Assembly (NCBI RefSeq): GCF_001468265.1
Contig: NZ_LNRZ01000011.1
Location: 1 to 64,000 of the forward strand
DNA from: Sphingopyxis sp. H050
Lineage (GTDB): Bacteria; Pseudomonadota; Alphaproteobacteria; Sphingomonadales; Sphingomonadaceae
Reading direction: 5' to 3'
DNA: 64,000 nt
Numbering within the stretch: the stretch's first letter is position 1; each line of letters begins with the position of its first letter. The translations under genes were made by a program, and so were the position numbers. Below the pieces are notes generated by a model, which searched no databases, had not been told where the DNA came from, and worked only from the letters and a program-made list of their open reading frames with translations. Of this stretch, positions 1 through 9,181 are shown one piece after another.

Positions 1-581
<581 letters not shown>

Positions 582-639
582 AGCCAGGCCCTCACGGTTT
601 GCTGCAGCGCTTGGGCGCAAGCGGCCGGCCGCGAACAGG

Positions 640-670
640 GGCGGAACCCTGAGGGGTTCCGCCTCCTTTT
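640..670 (+). terminator. Rho-independent terminator after the czcA fragment
   Basis: A perfect 10-bp stem (640-649 paired with 654-663) with a 4-base loop is followed by a T-rich run at 664-670. It lies between the czcA fragment and the next gene and should separate the two transcripts. Confidence 0.8.
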
Positions 671-697
671 AGGGATGCTTGGTATGAGGAGCGTGAA

Positions 698-1303
698 ATG
701 ATAGACAAGACAGGCAGCACCGACCGCGAAAAGCAGACCCTCCAGATCGTTCTTTTCCTGAACGCGGCGATCGCCATCGCCTTTCTCATAACCGGCGCGC
801 TGGGAGATTCGAGCGCCCTCATCGCGAATGGCCTCGACAATTTATCGGACGCGGCGGTCTATGCCCTGAGCCTTGTCGCACTAAGCCATGGCATCAAATG
901 GAAGACCCGCGCGGCTACAGCGTCGGGCGTTATGCTATTGATCTTCGCGGCCGGCGTCCTGTTCGATGTCGGGCGGCGCTACTTTCAGGGTAGCGAACCG
1001 ATCGGCGCTACGATGATGATCATGTCGGCGGTCGCGGCGGTGGTGAACTATGCCTGCCTGAAGCTGCTTCAGCGCATTCAGAATCCCGACGTCAACCTTC
1101 GTGCGGCAACGACCTTCAGCTTCAACGACTTCGTTTCGAACGGCGGCATCCTGATCGCCGGCGTCCTCGTCTGGTGGCTCGGCACGAACTGGCCCGACTT
1201 GCTCGTCGGGTTCGCCACTGCGCTGATTGCCATCAAGGGCGGCATCGAAATTCTGCGCGATGCCCGAAAGGAGACTCGCGGCGCCGCAAGCGACGACCCC
1301 TGA
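698..1303 (+). CDS. Short cation-diffusion-facilitator transporter
   Basis: Inner-membrane divalent-cation exporter of the CDF fold, about 201 residues with six predicted transmembrane segments. It lacks the usual C-terminal cytoplasmic metal-sensing domain. The helix-2 site has the expected aspartate pair (D47, D51). At the helix-5 position, where canonical zinc CDFs have HxxxD, this protein reads N143-D144-xxx-N148, so the ion may differ from zinc; that is inference. A GAGGAG ribosome site lies 6 nt before the ATG. A second short CDF with the same altered motif lies at 1834-2469. The gene is followed by the convergent MerR gene. Confidence 0.85.
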   Translation: MIDKTGSTDREKQTLQIVLFLNAAIAIAFLITGALGDSSALIANGLDNLSDAAVYALSLVALSHGIKWKTRAATASGVMLLIFAAGVLFDVGRRYFQGSEPIGATMMIMSAVAAVVNYACLKLLQRIQNPDVNLRAATTFSFNDFVSNGGILIAGVLVWWLGTNWPDLLVGFATALIAIKGGIEILRDARKETRGAASDDP

Positions 1304-1355
1304 ATTTGAGAAATAACAAGGTGAAGACCGAATGATGAGTGCGAGGAAACCACCG

Positions 1356-1778
1356 CTAGACCGCGGACGGCAGCGTCGCCTCGATCGCCTCAATCACCCG
1401 GCAATCGGCTATGCGGCCGCCCTCACAGAGCTGGACGATCCGGGCGAGTTCTGCGCGAAGGCGCACCATGCGTTCCAGACGCTCGTCGACGTCGAGCAAA
1501 TGTCGCGCCGCCAGAGCGCGAACCTCGGCGCAGTCCTGCTCGGGTCCTGCCGCGAGGGCTTTCAGTGAACGAATTTCGTCGATCGAAAATCCCAGCCCCC
1601 TCGCACTCCGGATAAACGCCAGGCGCCTGACATCCTCGGGACCATAGCTGCGACGTCCGGAGGCGGTGCGCGCCGCCGGTGGTAGAAGCCCGATGTCCTC
1701 GTAGAAGCGGATTGTATTGACCTTCGTACCCGTCCGGCTCGCCAGCGCTCCGATGGGAAGTCCTACCTCACGGCCCAT
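1356..1778 (-). CDS. MerR-family metal-responsive regulator
   Basis: 140-residue transcription regulator. The N-terminal MerR winged helix contains NTIRFYEDIGLL and GRRSYGPEDVRRL; a dimerisation helix and a C-terminal metal loop follow. C83, C118 and C126 sit where ZntR/CadR/PbrR-type sensors place their ligands, which suggests a divalent ion. The ATG at 1778 is preferred over a GTG two codons upstream. The gene is transcribed away from the CDF gene at 1834 and a MerR-type operator lies between them, so it probably activates the CDF/FTR1 transcript when metal is present. The exact metal cannot be read from sequence. Confidence 0.88.
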   Translation of the reverse strand: MGREVGLPIGALASRTGTKVNTIRFYEDIGLLPPAARTASGRRSYGPEDVRRLAFIRSARGLGFSIDEIRSLKALAAGPEQDCAEVRALAARHLLDVDERLERMVRLRAELARIVQLCEGGRIADCRVIEAIEATLPSAV

Positions 1779-1796
1779 ATGCACCTCAGAAATGCC

Positions 1797-1827
1797 TTGC
1801 TTCTACAGCTACTGGAGAATGTAGGAC
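1797..1827 (+). promoter_or_regulatory. MerR-type promoter and operator of the CDF/FTR1 operon
   Basis: A -35 TTGCTT (1797-1802) and a -10-like TAGGAC (1822-1827) are separated by 19 bp, the over-long spacer typical of MerR-activated promoters. The spacer holds an imperfect dyad (CTxCAGnTnCTGxAG, 1803-1817). The start codon of the CDF gene begins 7 nt after the -10. Confidence 0.8.
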
Positions 1828-1833
1828 AATGCG

Positions 1834-2469
1834 ATGAGCGAAAGCAACGACAGTAACTGTGGCTGTACGGGCGATACCGTGCGTGCCGAGCGTGATCCCG
1901 CCTATCGACGGGCGCTCTGGATCGTGGTGATACTCAACCTCGGTTTCGGTGTGTGCGAAATCATCGGCGGCTTCATCGCCAACAGTCAGGCCCTCAAAGC
2001 GGATTCGCTCGACTTCATCGGCGACGGTTCGATCACTTTGGTGGGATTACTGGCGCTGGGATGGTCTGCTGCAAGCCGTGCACGGATCGCGCTAACCCAG
2101 GGACTGTTCCTCGGTGCGCTCGGGCTGGGAGTGATTGCCTTTGCCGTGGCGCGGGCCTTAAATGCCGAGCCACCCGAAGCCGAACTCATGGGCGTCATCG
2201 GCATAGTCGCCTTGGCCGTGAACGTGACCGCGGCGCTGGTTCTCTCGCGATTTCGGGACGGCGATGCCAATGTGCGGGCCATCTGGCTGTTCAGCCGAAA
2301 CGATGCGATCGCGAATATCGCCGTCATCGTCGCGGCCATATTGGTCGGCTGGACGGGCAGCGCCTGGCCCGATCTTCTGGTGGCGGGCGTCATCGCCCTT
2401 CTCTTCCTGCATTCGGCCACGGAGATCGTGCGCAATGCACGCGCCGAGCTGCGCCCTTCGCAGGCATAG
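1834..2469 (+). CDS. Cation-diffusion-facilitator transporter under MerR control
   Basis: 211-residue inner-membrane CDF exporter. A short cytoplasmic head has a cysteine pair (NCGC, C9 and C11) that could take up metal. Six membrane segments follow. Helix 2 has D60 and D64; helix 5 reads N156-D157-xxx-N161 instead of HxxxD, as in the paralogue at 698. There is no C-terminal domain. The start follows the MerR-type -10 by 7 nt, so the mRNA is probably leaderless. The cytochrome/FTR1 fusion starts 4 nt after the stop, so the two share a transcript. Confidence 0.87.
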   Translation: MSESNDSNCGCTGDTVRAERDPAYRRALWIVVILNLGFGVCEIIGGFIANSQALKADSLDFIGDGSITLVGLLALGWSAASRARIALTQGLFLGALGLGVIAFAVARALNAEPPEAELMGVIGIVALAVNVTAALVLSRFRDGDANVRAIWLFSRNDAIANIAVIVAAILVGWTGSAWPDLLVAGVIALLFLHSATEIVRNARAELRPSQA

Positions 2470-2473
2470 CAAA

Positions 2474-4426
2474 ATGAGGGCATATTCCACGCTTCGGCGC
2501 GCTGCGGCAATCTTGCTTGCCATGCTGGTGCTGCTTCCGGCCGTGGCACGCGCCGACACGACGTCGGTGCAGACTACCTGGCGCCTGCTCGATTATGTCG
2601 CGGTGGACTATGGCGGTGCGGTACATGACGGCCGGGTCATCAGCCAGGCAGAATATGCCGAAATGCTCGAGTTCACCGATTCGGCCGCCGCGAATATTGC
2701 AGCGCTGCCACCCAAAGGCGCACGTGCGCAATTGGTGGCTGACGCGAAGCGGCTGAAGGCAGCCGTTGTCGCCAAGGAAAGCCCACGAGAAGTCGCACGG
2801 CAGGCCCGTTCGGTCGCAGCGGCGTTGCTCAACGCCTATCCGGTGCCACTTGCGCCGGCGCGCAGCCCAGATCTTGCGAGGGGCGCTACTCTCTATGGGC
2901 AGAATTGCGCATCGTGCCACGGCATGTCGGGCGATGGCCGCGGCCCCGATGCAGCCAGGCTCGATCCACCGCCGATCGCCTTTTCCGATGCTGCGCGCGC
3001 TCGCGAACGCAGCGTCTTCGGGCTTTACCAAGTGATCGAGCAAGGCCTCGACGGCACGGCAATGCAAAGTTTCGCCGACCTTCCTGCCGCCGATCGCTGG
3101 GCTCTCGCCTTCTACAGCGGCCGCTTCGCTTTCCGTGATACGACGCAGGGCGAGCGGATCTGGCAATCCGACGCTGGTGTGCGCCGCCTGGTGCCTGACA
3201 TGCCTACGCTGACGGCAATGACGCCGGCGGCGCTCGGTGCGAAGATCGGACAACCGGAGGCCGACGCCGTGATGGCCTATCTCAGGGCTAATCCGCAGGC
3301 CGTCACGGGGTCGGGGGCTGGGTCGCTGGCGCTGGCGCGGGAACGGCTCGAGCAGAGCTTCGCTGCATATGCTGCGGGGAAGAGGCAGCAAGCCGGAGAA
3401 CTTGCGTTGTCCGCTTATCTCGACGGGTTCGAACCCCTGGAACCGCTCCTCGCGTCGCGTGATGGCGCCCTGATGGCGCGGATCGAGACGGCGATGGGGG
3501 CAGTGCGCGCGGCCATCCAGAAGGGCGCGCCCGTCGCCGAGGTACGCCACGAGATTTCGGCGCTCGACACGCTCTTCACCGATGCCGAGCAGGTGCTCGC
3601 CCCCGAACAGGCGAGCAGCACGTCGGCCTTTGTCGGCGCCCTGACGATCTTGCTGCGTGAGGGCCTGGAGGCACTCCTCGTCGTCATCGCGATCGTCGCC
3701 TTCCTGCGAAAGGCCGAGCGCCCGGAGGCGCTGCGTTATGTGCATGCCGGCTGGGTTGCGGCCCTTGCCGCAGGGGGCCTGACTTGGGCGCTCGCGACCT
3801 ATGCCATCGGAGTCAGCGGGGCGAGCCGCGAATTGACCGAGGGCTTCGGATCCTTGCTCGCGGCTGTCATTCTCCTGTCGGTCGGCATCTGGATGCACGG
3901 AAAGTCTCAGGCCGACCAATGGCAGCGCTATATTCACGCAAAGCTGAGCGCGGCGCTCTCGAAACGCTCGTCCTGGTTCCTGTTCGGGCTCGCCTTCCTG
4001 GCCGTCTATCGCGAGGTGTTCGAGACCATCCTGTTTTATGCGGCGCTGGCATCGCAGGGCAGTGGCGGGGCTGTCTTCGGCGGCTTCGTGACCGGCCTTG
4101 TCCTGCTGGCCGTCATCGCCTGGGCGATGCTCCGCTACAGTCAGCGGCTGCCAATCGGCAAATTCTTTTCGTATAGCTCTGCCCTCATGGCGGTGCTCGC
4201 CGCCGTACTGGCGGGCAAGGGAACGGCGGCGCTGCAGGAGGCAGGCATGCTCTCGGTAACGCCCGTGAGCGGCTGGCCTCGAGTAACGCTCCTGGGTATC
4301 TATCCGACGCTGCAGGTCATCCTCATGCAAGCCGCCGCGCTGGTCATCATAATCCTTGGCTTCTGGTATAATCGCCGGGCCATCGAAGCCGGGCGGCCTG
4401 CCAAAGCCGGCAATCAGTCTGCGTAG
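2474..4426 (+). CDS. Cytochrome c / FTR1-type iron permease fusion
   Basis: 650-residue exported membrane protein. A signal peptide ends near residue 27 (AVARA-DTT). A c-type cytochrome domain follows, with heme site C145-xx-C148-H149 (CASCH). The C-terminal half is an FTR1-like permease with two REXXE iron motifs, REGLE at 395-399 and REVFE at 513-517, in hydrophobic helices. In FTR1 systems an electron-transfer partner oxidises Fe(II) for uptake; here the heme domain is on the same chain. The start at 2474 removes an unlikely 70-residue extension. Cotranscription with a MerR-controlled CDF exporter suggests movement of iron or a related ion; direction and ion are inferred. Confidence 0.85.
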   Translation: MRAYSTLRRAAAILLAMLVLLPAVARADTTSVQTTWRLLDYVAVDYGGAVHDGRVISQAEYAEMLEFTDSAAANIAALPPKGARAQLVADAKRLKAAVVAKESPREVARQARSVAAALLNAYPVPLAPARSPDLARGATLYGQNCASCHGMSGDGRGPDAARLDPPPIAFSDAARARERSVFGLYQVIEQGLDGTAMQSFADLPAADRWALAFYSGRFAFRDTTQGERIWQSDAGVRRLVPDMPTLTAMTPAALGAKIGQPEADAVMAYLRANPQAVTGSGAGSLALARERLEQSFAAYAAGKRQQAGELALSAYLDGFEPLEPLLASRDGALMARIETAMGAVRAAIQKGAPVAEVRHEISALDTLFTDAEQVLAPEQASSTSAFVGALTILLREGLEALLVVIAIVAFLRKAERPEALRYVHAGWVAALAAGGLTWALATYAIGVSGASRELTEGFGSLLAAVILLSVGIWMHGKSQADQWQRYIHAKLSAALSKRSSWFLFGLAFLAVYREVFETILFYAALASQGSGGAVFGGFVTGLVLLAVIAWAMLRYSQRLPIGKFFSYSSALMAVLAAVLAGKGTAALQEAGMLSVTPVSGWPRVTLLGIYPTLQVILMQAAALVIIILGFWYNRRAIEAGRPAKAGNQSA

Positions 4427-4524
4427 AATTGCGACACCCGACCGGTTGCCAACCCGCCCACATCCGCGTCATAGGCCGATTGTGGGCCTCGCCGAACCGA
4501 CCCATCGCATATTCCCGATACAAA

Positions 4525-4558
4525 TTGACAGACATGAACATATCGGATAATCCCGATG
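4525..4558 (+). promoter_or_regulatory. ars operon promoter with ArsR operator
   Basis: A consensus TTGACA (4525-4530) and TAATCC (4548-4553) are 17 bp apart. An inverted repeat, ATCGG (4542-4546) with CCGAT (4553-4557), covers the -10; another half-site, CCGATA, lies at 4515-4520. This is the expected layout for ArsR repression. The ATG of arsR follows the -10 by only 6 nt. Confidence 0.75.
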
Positions 4559-4559
4559 C

Positions 4560-4889
4560 ATGCAAATTGATGCCGCCTTGTCCGCCCTCGCCGCTCTGGC
4601 GCATCCCACCCGCCTCGATGCCTTTCGCTTGATCGTCCAGAATGAGCCCGAAGGGCTATCGACGGGACAGCTCGTCGAAGCGTCGGGGCTCAATCAGAGT
4701 AGTTTTTCGACGCACCTCGCGGTTCTGGTGAAGGCGGGCTTGGTGATACCGGAAAAGCGCGGCCGGCAGATCATCCAACGAGCGGATATCGACGCACTTC
4801 GCGGCCTGATGCTCTTCCTCGCAAAAGACTGCTGCCAAGGACGCGCTGAACTGTGTGAGCCGCTGCTCGCCGAACTTGCCTGCTGCTGA
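4560..4889 (+). CDS. arsR: ArsR-family arsenite-responsive repressor
   Basis: 109-residue winged-helix repressor with the ArsR core (ALAHPTRLDAFRLIV, then the recognition region LNQSSFSTHLAVLVKAGLV). C91, C92 and C99 lie near the C-terminus, the arrangement of the ArsR subgroup that binds As(III) there rather than in the DNA-binding helix; C108 and C109 end the protein. It heads the ars operon and should repress its own promoter until arsenite binds. The start is fixed by the conserved N-terminus and sits almost on the predicted transcription start. Confidence 0.93.
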   Translation: MQIDAALSALAALAHPTRLDAFRLIVQNEPEGLSTGQLVEASGLNQSSFSTHLAVLVKAGLVIPEKRGRQIIQRADIDALRGLMLFLAKDCCQGRAELCEPLLAELACC

Positions 4890-4920
4890 TCGGCCCATTC
4901 AGCGCTTGAGGGAGAAGTCG

Positions 4921-5442
4921 ATGACCGACAAGATTTATAATGTGCTGTTCCTTTGTACCGGCAACAGCGCCCGCTCGATTCTAGCCGAAGCTCTGCTGAA
5001 CCGCATGGGCCAGGGGCGGTTCCGTGCCTATAGCGCCGGGAGCTTTCCCAAAGGCAAGGTCCATGCACAGGCGCTCGCGCTTCTCGATGAGCTCGGGTTC
5101 GAGACCGAGGGTCTGCGCTCGAAAAGCTGGGACGAATTCTCGGGCCCGGACGCGCCCAAACTCGATTTCATCTTCACCGTCTGCGACAATGCCGCCGGCG
5201 AGACCTGTCCGGTCTGGCCCGGCAAGCCGATGACCGCGCACTGGGGGATCGAAGATCCCGCCGCGGTCGAAGGCCCGGGCCAGCGCGAAGCTTTCGAACG
5301 TGCGCTGCACTATCTCTCGAACCGGATTTCGCTCTTCCTCGCGCTCCCGCACGAAAGCATCGACGAGATGGCAATGGCGCGCAGGTTGAAGGAAATCGGC
5401 GGCATCGAGGGCGCGACTGGCGAGCGGGAGACAGGCGCATGA
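4921..5442 (+). CDS. arsC: Arsenate reductase, low-molecular-weight phosphatase type
   Basis: 173-residue cytosolic enzyme that reduces arsenate to arsenite. It has the P-loop CTGNSARS with nucleophile C12 and R18 near the N-terminus, and a second cysteine segment (VCDNAAGETCPVWPG) typical of the thioredoxin- or mycothiol-linked class. A GAGGGAGAAG ribosome site precedes the ATG at 4921; longer in-frame starts would overlap arsR. Its stop overlaps the ATG of the next gene by 4 nt, so the two reductases are translationally coupled. Confidence 0.93.
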   Translation: MTDKIYNVLFLCTGNSARSILAEALLNRMGQGRFRAYSAGSFPKGKVHAQALALLDELGFETEGLRSKSWDEFSGPDAPKLDFIFTVCDNAAGETCPVWPGKPMTAHWGIEDPAAVEGPGQREAFERALHYLSNRISLFLALPHESIDEMAMARRLKEIGGIEGATGERETGA

Positions 5443-5870
5443 CCGCCGACATCATTATCTATCACAATCCCGAGTGCGGGACGTCGCGCAACACGCTCGC
5501 GCTCATTCGCAACGCCGGCATCGAACCGCATGTCGTCGAATATCTGAAGACACCGCCGTCGCGAGCCCTGCTCGAGCGGCTGATCGAGCGCGCCGGTATC
5601 ACGCCGCGCGAGCTCCTCCGCGAAAAAGGCACGCCCTATGCGGAACTCGGCCTAGGCAACCCCGATCTCACCGATGGCGCACTCATTGATGCAATGATGG
5701 CGCATCCGGTCCTCATCAATCGCCCGCTCGTCGTCACATCGCTCGGGGTGAAGCTCTGCCGCCCGTCCGAAGCGGTGCTCGACATCATCCCTGCCCGCCA
5801 GCTTGGCGCCTTCGCCAAGGAAGACGGTGAACAGGTGGTCGATGCCGGCGGCAACCGCGTCCATGCCTGA
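5439..5870 (+). CDS. arsC: Arsenate reductase, glutaredoxin-linked type
   Basis: 143-residue cytosolic arsenate reductase of the plasmid R773 class, unrelated in fold to the enzyme encoded just upstream. The nucleophile C13 lies in [12 protein letters not shown], and the arginine-rich anion site is seen in [11 protein letters not shown] and LCRPSE. It uses glutathione and glutaredoxin. It overlaps the preceding gene by ATGA and is followed by acr3 after 10 nt. Two reductases fed by different thiol systems in one operon is notable, although each family is well known. Confidence 0.93.
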   Translation: MTADIIIYHNPECGTSRNTLALIRNAGIEPHVVEYLKTPPSRALLERLIERAGITPRELLREKGTPYAELGLGNPDLTDGALIDAMMAHPVLINRPLVVTSLGVKLCRPSEAVLDIIPARQLGAFAKEDGEQVVDAGGNRVHA

Positions 5871-5880
5871 GGGGATCATC

Positions 5881-6945
5881 ATGATTGCCGCAAAGCGTGA
5901 ACGCCTGTCCTTCCTCGATCGCTATCTGACACTCTGGATCTTCCTTGCAATGGCGCTCGGCGTCCTCTTGGGATCGCTTTTCAAGGACCTCCCCGCTGCG
6001 ATCGACGCGATGTCGATCGGAACGACGAATATCCCGATCGCCATCGGGCTCATTTTGATGATGTATCCGCCGCTTGCACGCGTGCGCTATGACGAGCTGC
6101 CGCGCGTGTTCGAAGACAAGCGCGTCCTAGCCATCTCGCTGATCCAGAACTGGATCATCGGGCCGGTGCTGATGTTCGCGCTCGCGGTCGTCTTCCTCGC
6201 GGACAAGCCTGAATATATGACTGGCCTGATCCTGATCGGTCTCGCGCGCTGCATCGCAATGGTGATCGTGTGGAACCAGCTCGCAAAGGGCGACAATCAA
6301 TATGTCGCTGCGCTCGTCGCGTTCAATTCGATCTTTCAGATCCTCTTCTTCAGCGTCTATGCCTGGTTTTTCCTCACGGTCCTGCCGCCGCTCTTCGGCC
6401 TCGAAGGCAGCGTCATCGACGTCAGCTTCTGGACGATCGCCGAGGCGGTGCTCATCTATCTCGGCATCCCGTTTATGGCAGGATATCTCACCCGCAAATG
6501 GCTCGCCAGCGCCAAGGGCAACGACTGGTACGAGACGCACTTCCTGCCGAGGATCGCGCCGATCACCCTCGTCGCACTGCTCTTCACCATCGTCGCGATG
6601 TTCAGCCTCAAGGGCGGCGAGATCGTCACCATCCCCGGCGACGTCATCCGGATCGCGATCCCGCTGACCATCTATTTCGTCGTGCAGTTCCTCATCAGCT
6701 TCTGGATGGGCAAGCTGATCGAGGCTGATTATCCACGCACGACCGCGGTCGCCTTCACCGCCGCGGGCAATAATTTCGAGCTCGCGATCGCGGTCGCGAT
6801 CGCCGCCTTCGGCCTCGCCTCGCCGGTCGCCTTCGCGGCGGTCATCGGCCCGCTTGTCGAAGTGCCGGTCCTCATCCTCCTCGTCAGCGTCGCATTCCGC
6901 CTCGGACGTCGCTGGTTCCCGGCGAGCGTTCCTTCACAAGTCTGA
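5881..6945 (+). CDS. acr3: ACR3-type arsenite efflux permease
   Basis: 354-residue inner-membrane arsenite exporter with about ten hydrophobic segments. The conserved cysteine of the family is C124 in [13 protein letters not shown], and the later motif [18 protein letters not shown] is also characteristic. An AGGGG ribosome site lies 6 nt before the ATG at 5881, which favours this start over an in-frame start 26 codons upstream inside arsC. It exports the arsenite made by the two reductases. Confidence 0.95.
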   Translation: MIAAKRERLSFLDRYLTLWIFLAMALGVLLGSLFKDLPAAIDAMSIGTTNIPIAIGLILMMYPPLARVRYDELPRVFEDKRVLAISLIQNWIIGPVLMFALAVVFLADKPEYMTGLILIGLARCIAMVIVWNQLAKGDNQYVAALVAFNSIFQILFFSVYAWFFLTVLPPLFGLEGSVIDVSFWTIAEAVLIYLGIPFMAGYLTRKWLASAKGNDWYETHFLPRIAPITLVALLFTIVAMFSLKGGEIVTIPGDVIRIAIPLTIYFVVQFLISFWMGKLIEADYPRTTAVAFTAAGNNFELAIAVAIAAFGLASPVAFAAVIGPLVEVPVLILLVSVAFRLGRRWFPASVPSQV

Positions 6946-6950
6946 GTATC

Positions 6951-7706
6951 ATGACAGAACAGACCCACAGCCGCCTGCGCGCGCTCTCCGACGCAGACCA
7001 TTTTCCCGCATTGAGCCCCGAATATCTCCACGCACAGCCGGCGTTTGGTCTGGGGCCGCTCGATCCCGCGCCGCGCATCCTTCTTCTGTACGGATCGCTG
7101 CGCGAGCGCTCCTACTCGCGCCTCGTTGTCGAGGAAACGGCGCGTCTGCTCCAGCTTTTCGGCTGCGAGACCCGCATCTTCGATCCTTCCGACCTGCCAC
7201 TGCCCGACCTCATCGCCGATGACGATCATCCCGCGGTCGAGGAACTACGCCAGCATTCGCTCTGGTCAGATGGCCAGGTCTGGTGCAGCCCCGAGCGCCA
7301 CGGCCAGATCACCGGCATAATGAAAGCGCAGATCGATCACCTGCCGCTCGCCTATAGAGGTCTGCGTCCCACGCAGGGCCGCACTCTCGCCGTGATGCAG
7401 GTCTCGGCGGGATCGCAGTCGTTCAACAGCGTCAACACGCTGCGCATCCTCGGCCGCTGGATGCGGATGATCACCATCCCCAACCAGTCGAGCGTTGCCA
7501 AAGCTTATGCGGAGTTCGACGAGGCAGGCCGCATGCTGGCGTCGAGCTATTATGACCGGATTGTCGATGTTGCCGAGGAGCTGGTGCGGTTCACCGTGCT
7601 GACGCGCGGCCACGCCGACCAGCTTGTCGATCGCTATTCGGAGCGCAGGGATCGCAACGCCCCTATCCTGACACCCGCACAGCTGGCCAAATTGCCGGGG
7701 GCGTGA
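6951..7706 (+). CDS. arsH: ArsH flavin reductase
   Basis: 251-residue NADPH-dependent FMN reductase of the ArsH family, which in other bacteria oxidises trivalent organoarsenicals. The flavodoxin-like core begins at about residue 42 with [14 protein letters not shown] (phosphate loop); [19 protein letters not shown] follows. It starts 5 nt after acr3 and closes the ars operon. It runs convergently toward the trb operon, with only 27 nt between the stops. Confidence 0.93.
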   Translation: MTEQTHSRLRALSDADHFPALSPEYLHAQPAFGLGPLDPAPRILLLYGSLRERSYSRLVVEETARLLQLFGCETRIFDPSDLPLPDLIADDDHPAVEELRQHSLWSDGQVWCSPERHGQITGIMKAQIDHLPLAYRGLRPTQGRTLAVMQVSAGSQSFNSVNTLRILGRWMRMITIPNQSSVAKAYAEFDEAGRMLASSYYDRIVDVAEELVRFTVLTRGHADQLVDRYSERRDRNAPILTPAQLAKLPGA

Positions 7707-7733
7707 TGTCTTGTGGCCGCGAACTGGTGCCGA

Positions 7734-7955
7734 TCAGGATCGACGCCGCAGCTTGCCGAATTCGCGGTCACCGCTCATGAAGCGCTCGATCATCGGGGCA
7801 ATCAGCCGCTCCGCCGGCAAAGGCTCGGGGAGCCCATTGGCCCTGGCATGGATGCGGGCATAGTCTGCAAGATCGCGCATAATGCCTCCCGACAGTTCAA
7901 CCGTGACCTTGACCGGCCGATCCTCGGCGATGGGTCCGAGCCGCAGCTTGCTCAT
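7734..7955 (-). CDS. DUF2274 protein, last gene of the trb operon
   Basis: 73-residue cytoplasmic protein of the DUF2274 family, regularly found just after trbI in alphaproteobacterial conjugation clusters. Function unknown. Visible features are an LRLGPIAEDRPVKVTVEL opening and an amphipathic helix that may bind DNA or self-associate. Its ATG overlaps the trbI stop (ATGA), so it is translated with the channel genes. Confidence 0.85.
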   Translation of the reverse strand: MSKLRLGPIAEDRPVKVTVELSGGIMRDLADYARIHARANGLPEPLPAERLIAPMIERFMSGDREFGKLRRRS

Positions 7956-9181
7956 CGGGATTCGCCACTGAAAAGCGGCTCCAGCACCAGGTCACGGGTC
8001 ACGATGACCCGAAACGCGAAACCGGGGCGGATGGTGATGGTCGGCGGTATAGCGAGTTGCCGTTCGACGATCTGCCGGCCGGTCTGACCGATCGAATCCT
8101 GCGATCCCGACCGGATCGCACGAACGAGCCGATCGTCGTCGTCCGCTCCGAGCTCGGCGCCGACACCGAGCAGCGTCGATATGAGCGCAGCCTTGAACAT
8201 ATGGCCCCAATGATAGTCGGTGCGATCCGCCAGCCCCGCCATTCCGCCGGCATCCGCTCCGGGGAGCCGGCCAAGTGCGATCGAGCGACCGCCGGGAAAG
8301 GTCAGCCGATCCCACGCGAGCAGCACGCGATTCTGCCCCGACACGATCTCGCTGTCATATTCTCCGACCAGGCGCGCGCCTTGGGGAATCAGGAGAATGC
8401 GTCCCGTCGGACTGTCATAGATATTCTGCGTCACCTGCGCTGTGATCTGGCCCGGAAGATCGGACCGAATGCCGGTGATCAGCGCCGCCGGAATGATATT
8501 CCCGGCTTGCACGACATAGGGTGAAGCGAGCGGGACAATGCGTTCGCCGCTGTCTGTCCGGCGCGGACCATCTCCGCGCAGAAAGGGACGAGCCGGGGCT
8601 TCTGCGCCCGGCGGATTGATCGCCTGTACCGCGGGCGGCGCAGGTTGTTCCGCGGTACTGGCCGAGGCGCTGCCTCCCCCGCTCGCCAGGAAAAGATTGC
8701 TGGAACGCGCCGCGTCGCTTTCCTGGATCCGGCGCTCACGCGCCTGATCCACCGCCCGCTGTCGTGGATCGGCCGGCGGTGGAACAGCCGCCATGGGCGG
8801 CGGCGTTATCATCACGCCCTCTTTCTGCGCCGAGACGATCGGCCGGCCGAGGTCACCGGGAAGCGGCGGCCCGAGTTTCGGAACCGCGCCATAATCCGCA
8901 GGCGCGCCAGTAATGACCTCCGAGCGGTTGGGGCGATCGGTCTCATAGACATTCTCGCGGGGGCCGGGTTCCGGCGTCCGCAGCGCCCAGAGCAGCGCGC
9001 CCGCGATCGCCAAGCCCGCCGTACCACCGATGATCGCGAGCGTGCGCGGTGAGAGGCGCATGACGGATGGCATTTCGCCCTCGAGCCGGAACCCGTCGGG
9101 ACTGGGCGGCGCGACGGCGCGTTCCGCAGCCCCGGGTTCGGTGGCCAGCTCTGCCTTCTCCTCCCGTTCCGGCACGCTCAT
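7952..9181 (-). CDS. trbI: TrbI, VirB10-like channel protein
   Basis: 409-residue protein spanning the inner membrane and reaching the outer membrane in the type IV secretion core. A short cytoplasmic head is followed by one transmembrane segment at about 44-65 (LAIIGGTAGLAIAGALLWAL), a proline-rich periplasmic stretch, and a C-terminal VirB10 beta-barrel domain (AGNIIPAALITGIRSDLPGQ, QGARLVGEYDS). It partners TrbG (VirB9). ATGA overlaps on both sides mark it as part of one coupled operon. Confidence 0.95.
   Translation of the reverse strand: MSVPEREEKAELATEPGAAERAVAPPSPDGFRLEGEMPSVMRLSPRTLAIIGGTAGLAIAGALLWALRTPEPGPRENVYETDRPNRSEVITGAPADYGAVPKLGPPLPGDLGRPIVSAQKEGVMITPPPMAAVPPPADPRQRAVDQARERRIQESDAARSSNLFLASGGGSASASTAEQPAPPAVQAINPPGAEAPARPFLRGDGPRRTDSGERIVPLASPYVVQAGNIIPAALITGIRSDLPGQITAQVTQNIYDSPTGRILLIPQGARLVGEYDSEIVSGQNRVLLAWDRLTFPGGRSIALGRLPGADAGGMAGLADRTDYHWGHMFKAALISTLLGVGAELGADDDDRLVRAIRSGSQDSIGQTGRQIVERQLAIPPTITIRPGFAFRVIVTRDLVLEPLFSGESR

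Noticed and set aside
2390..4330. A 646-codon open frame opposite the cytochrome/FTR1 gene
   Set aside because: Antisense shadow; the plus-strand protein has clear heme and REXXE motifs.
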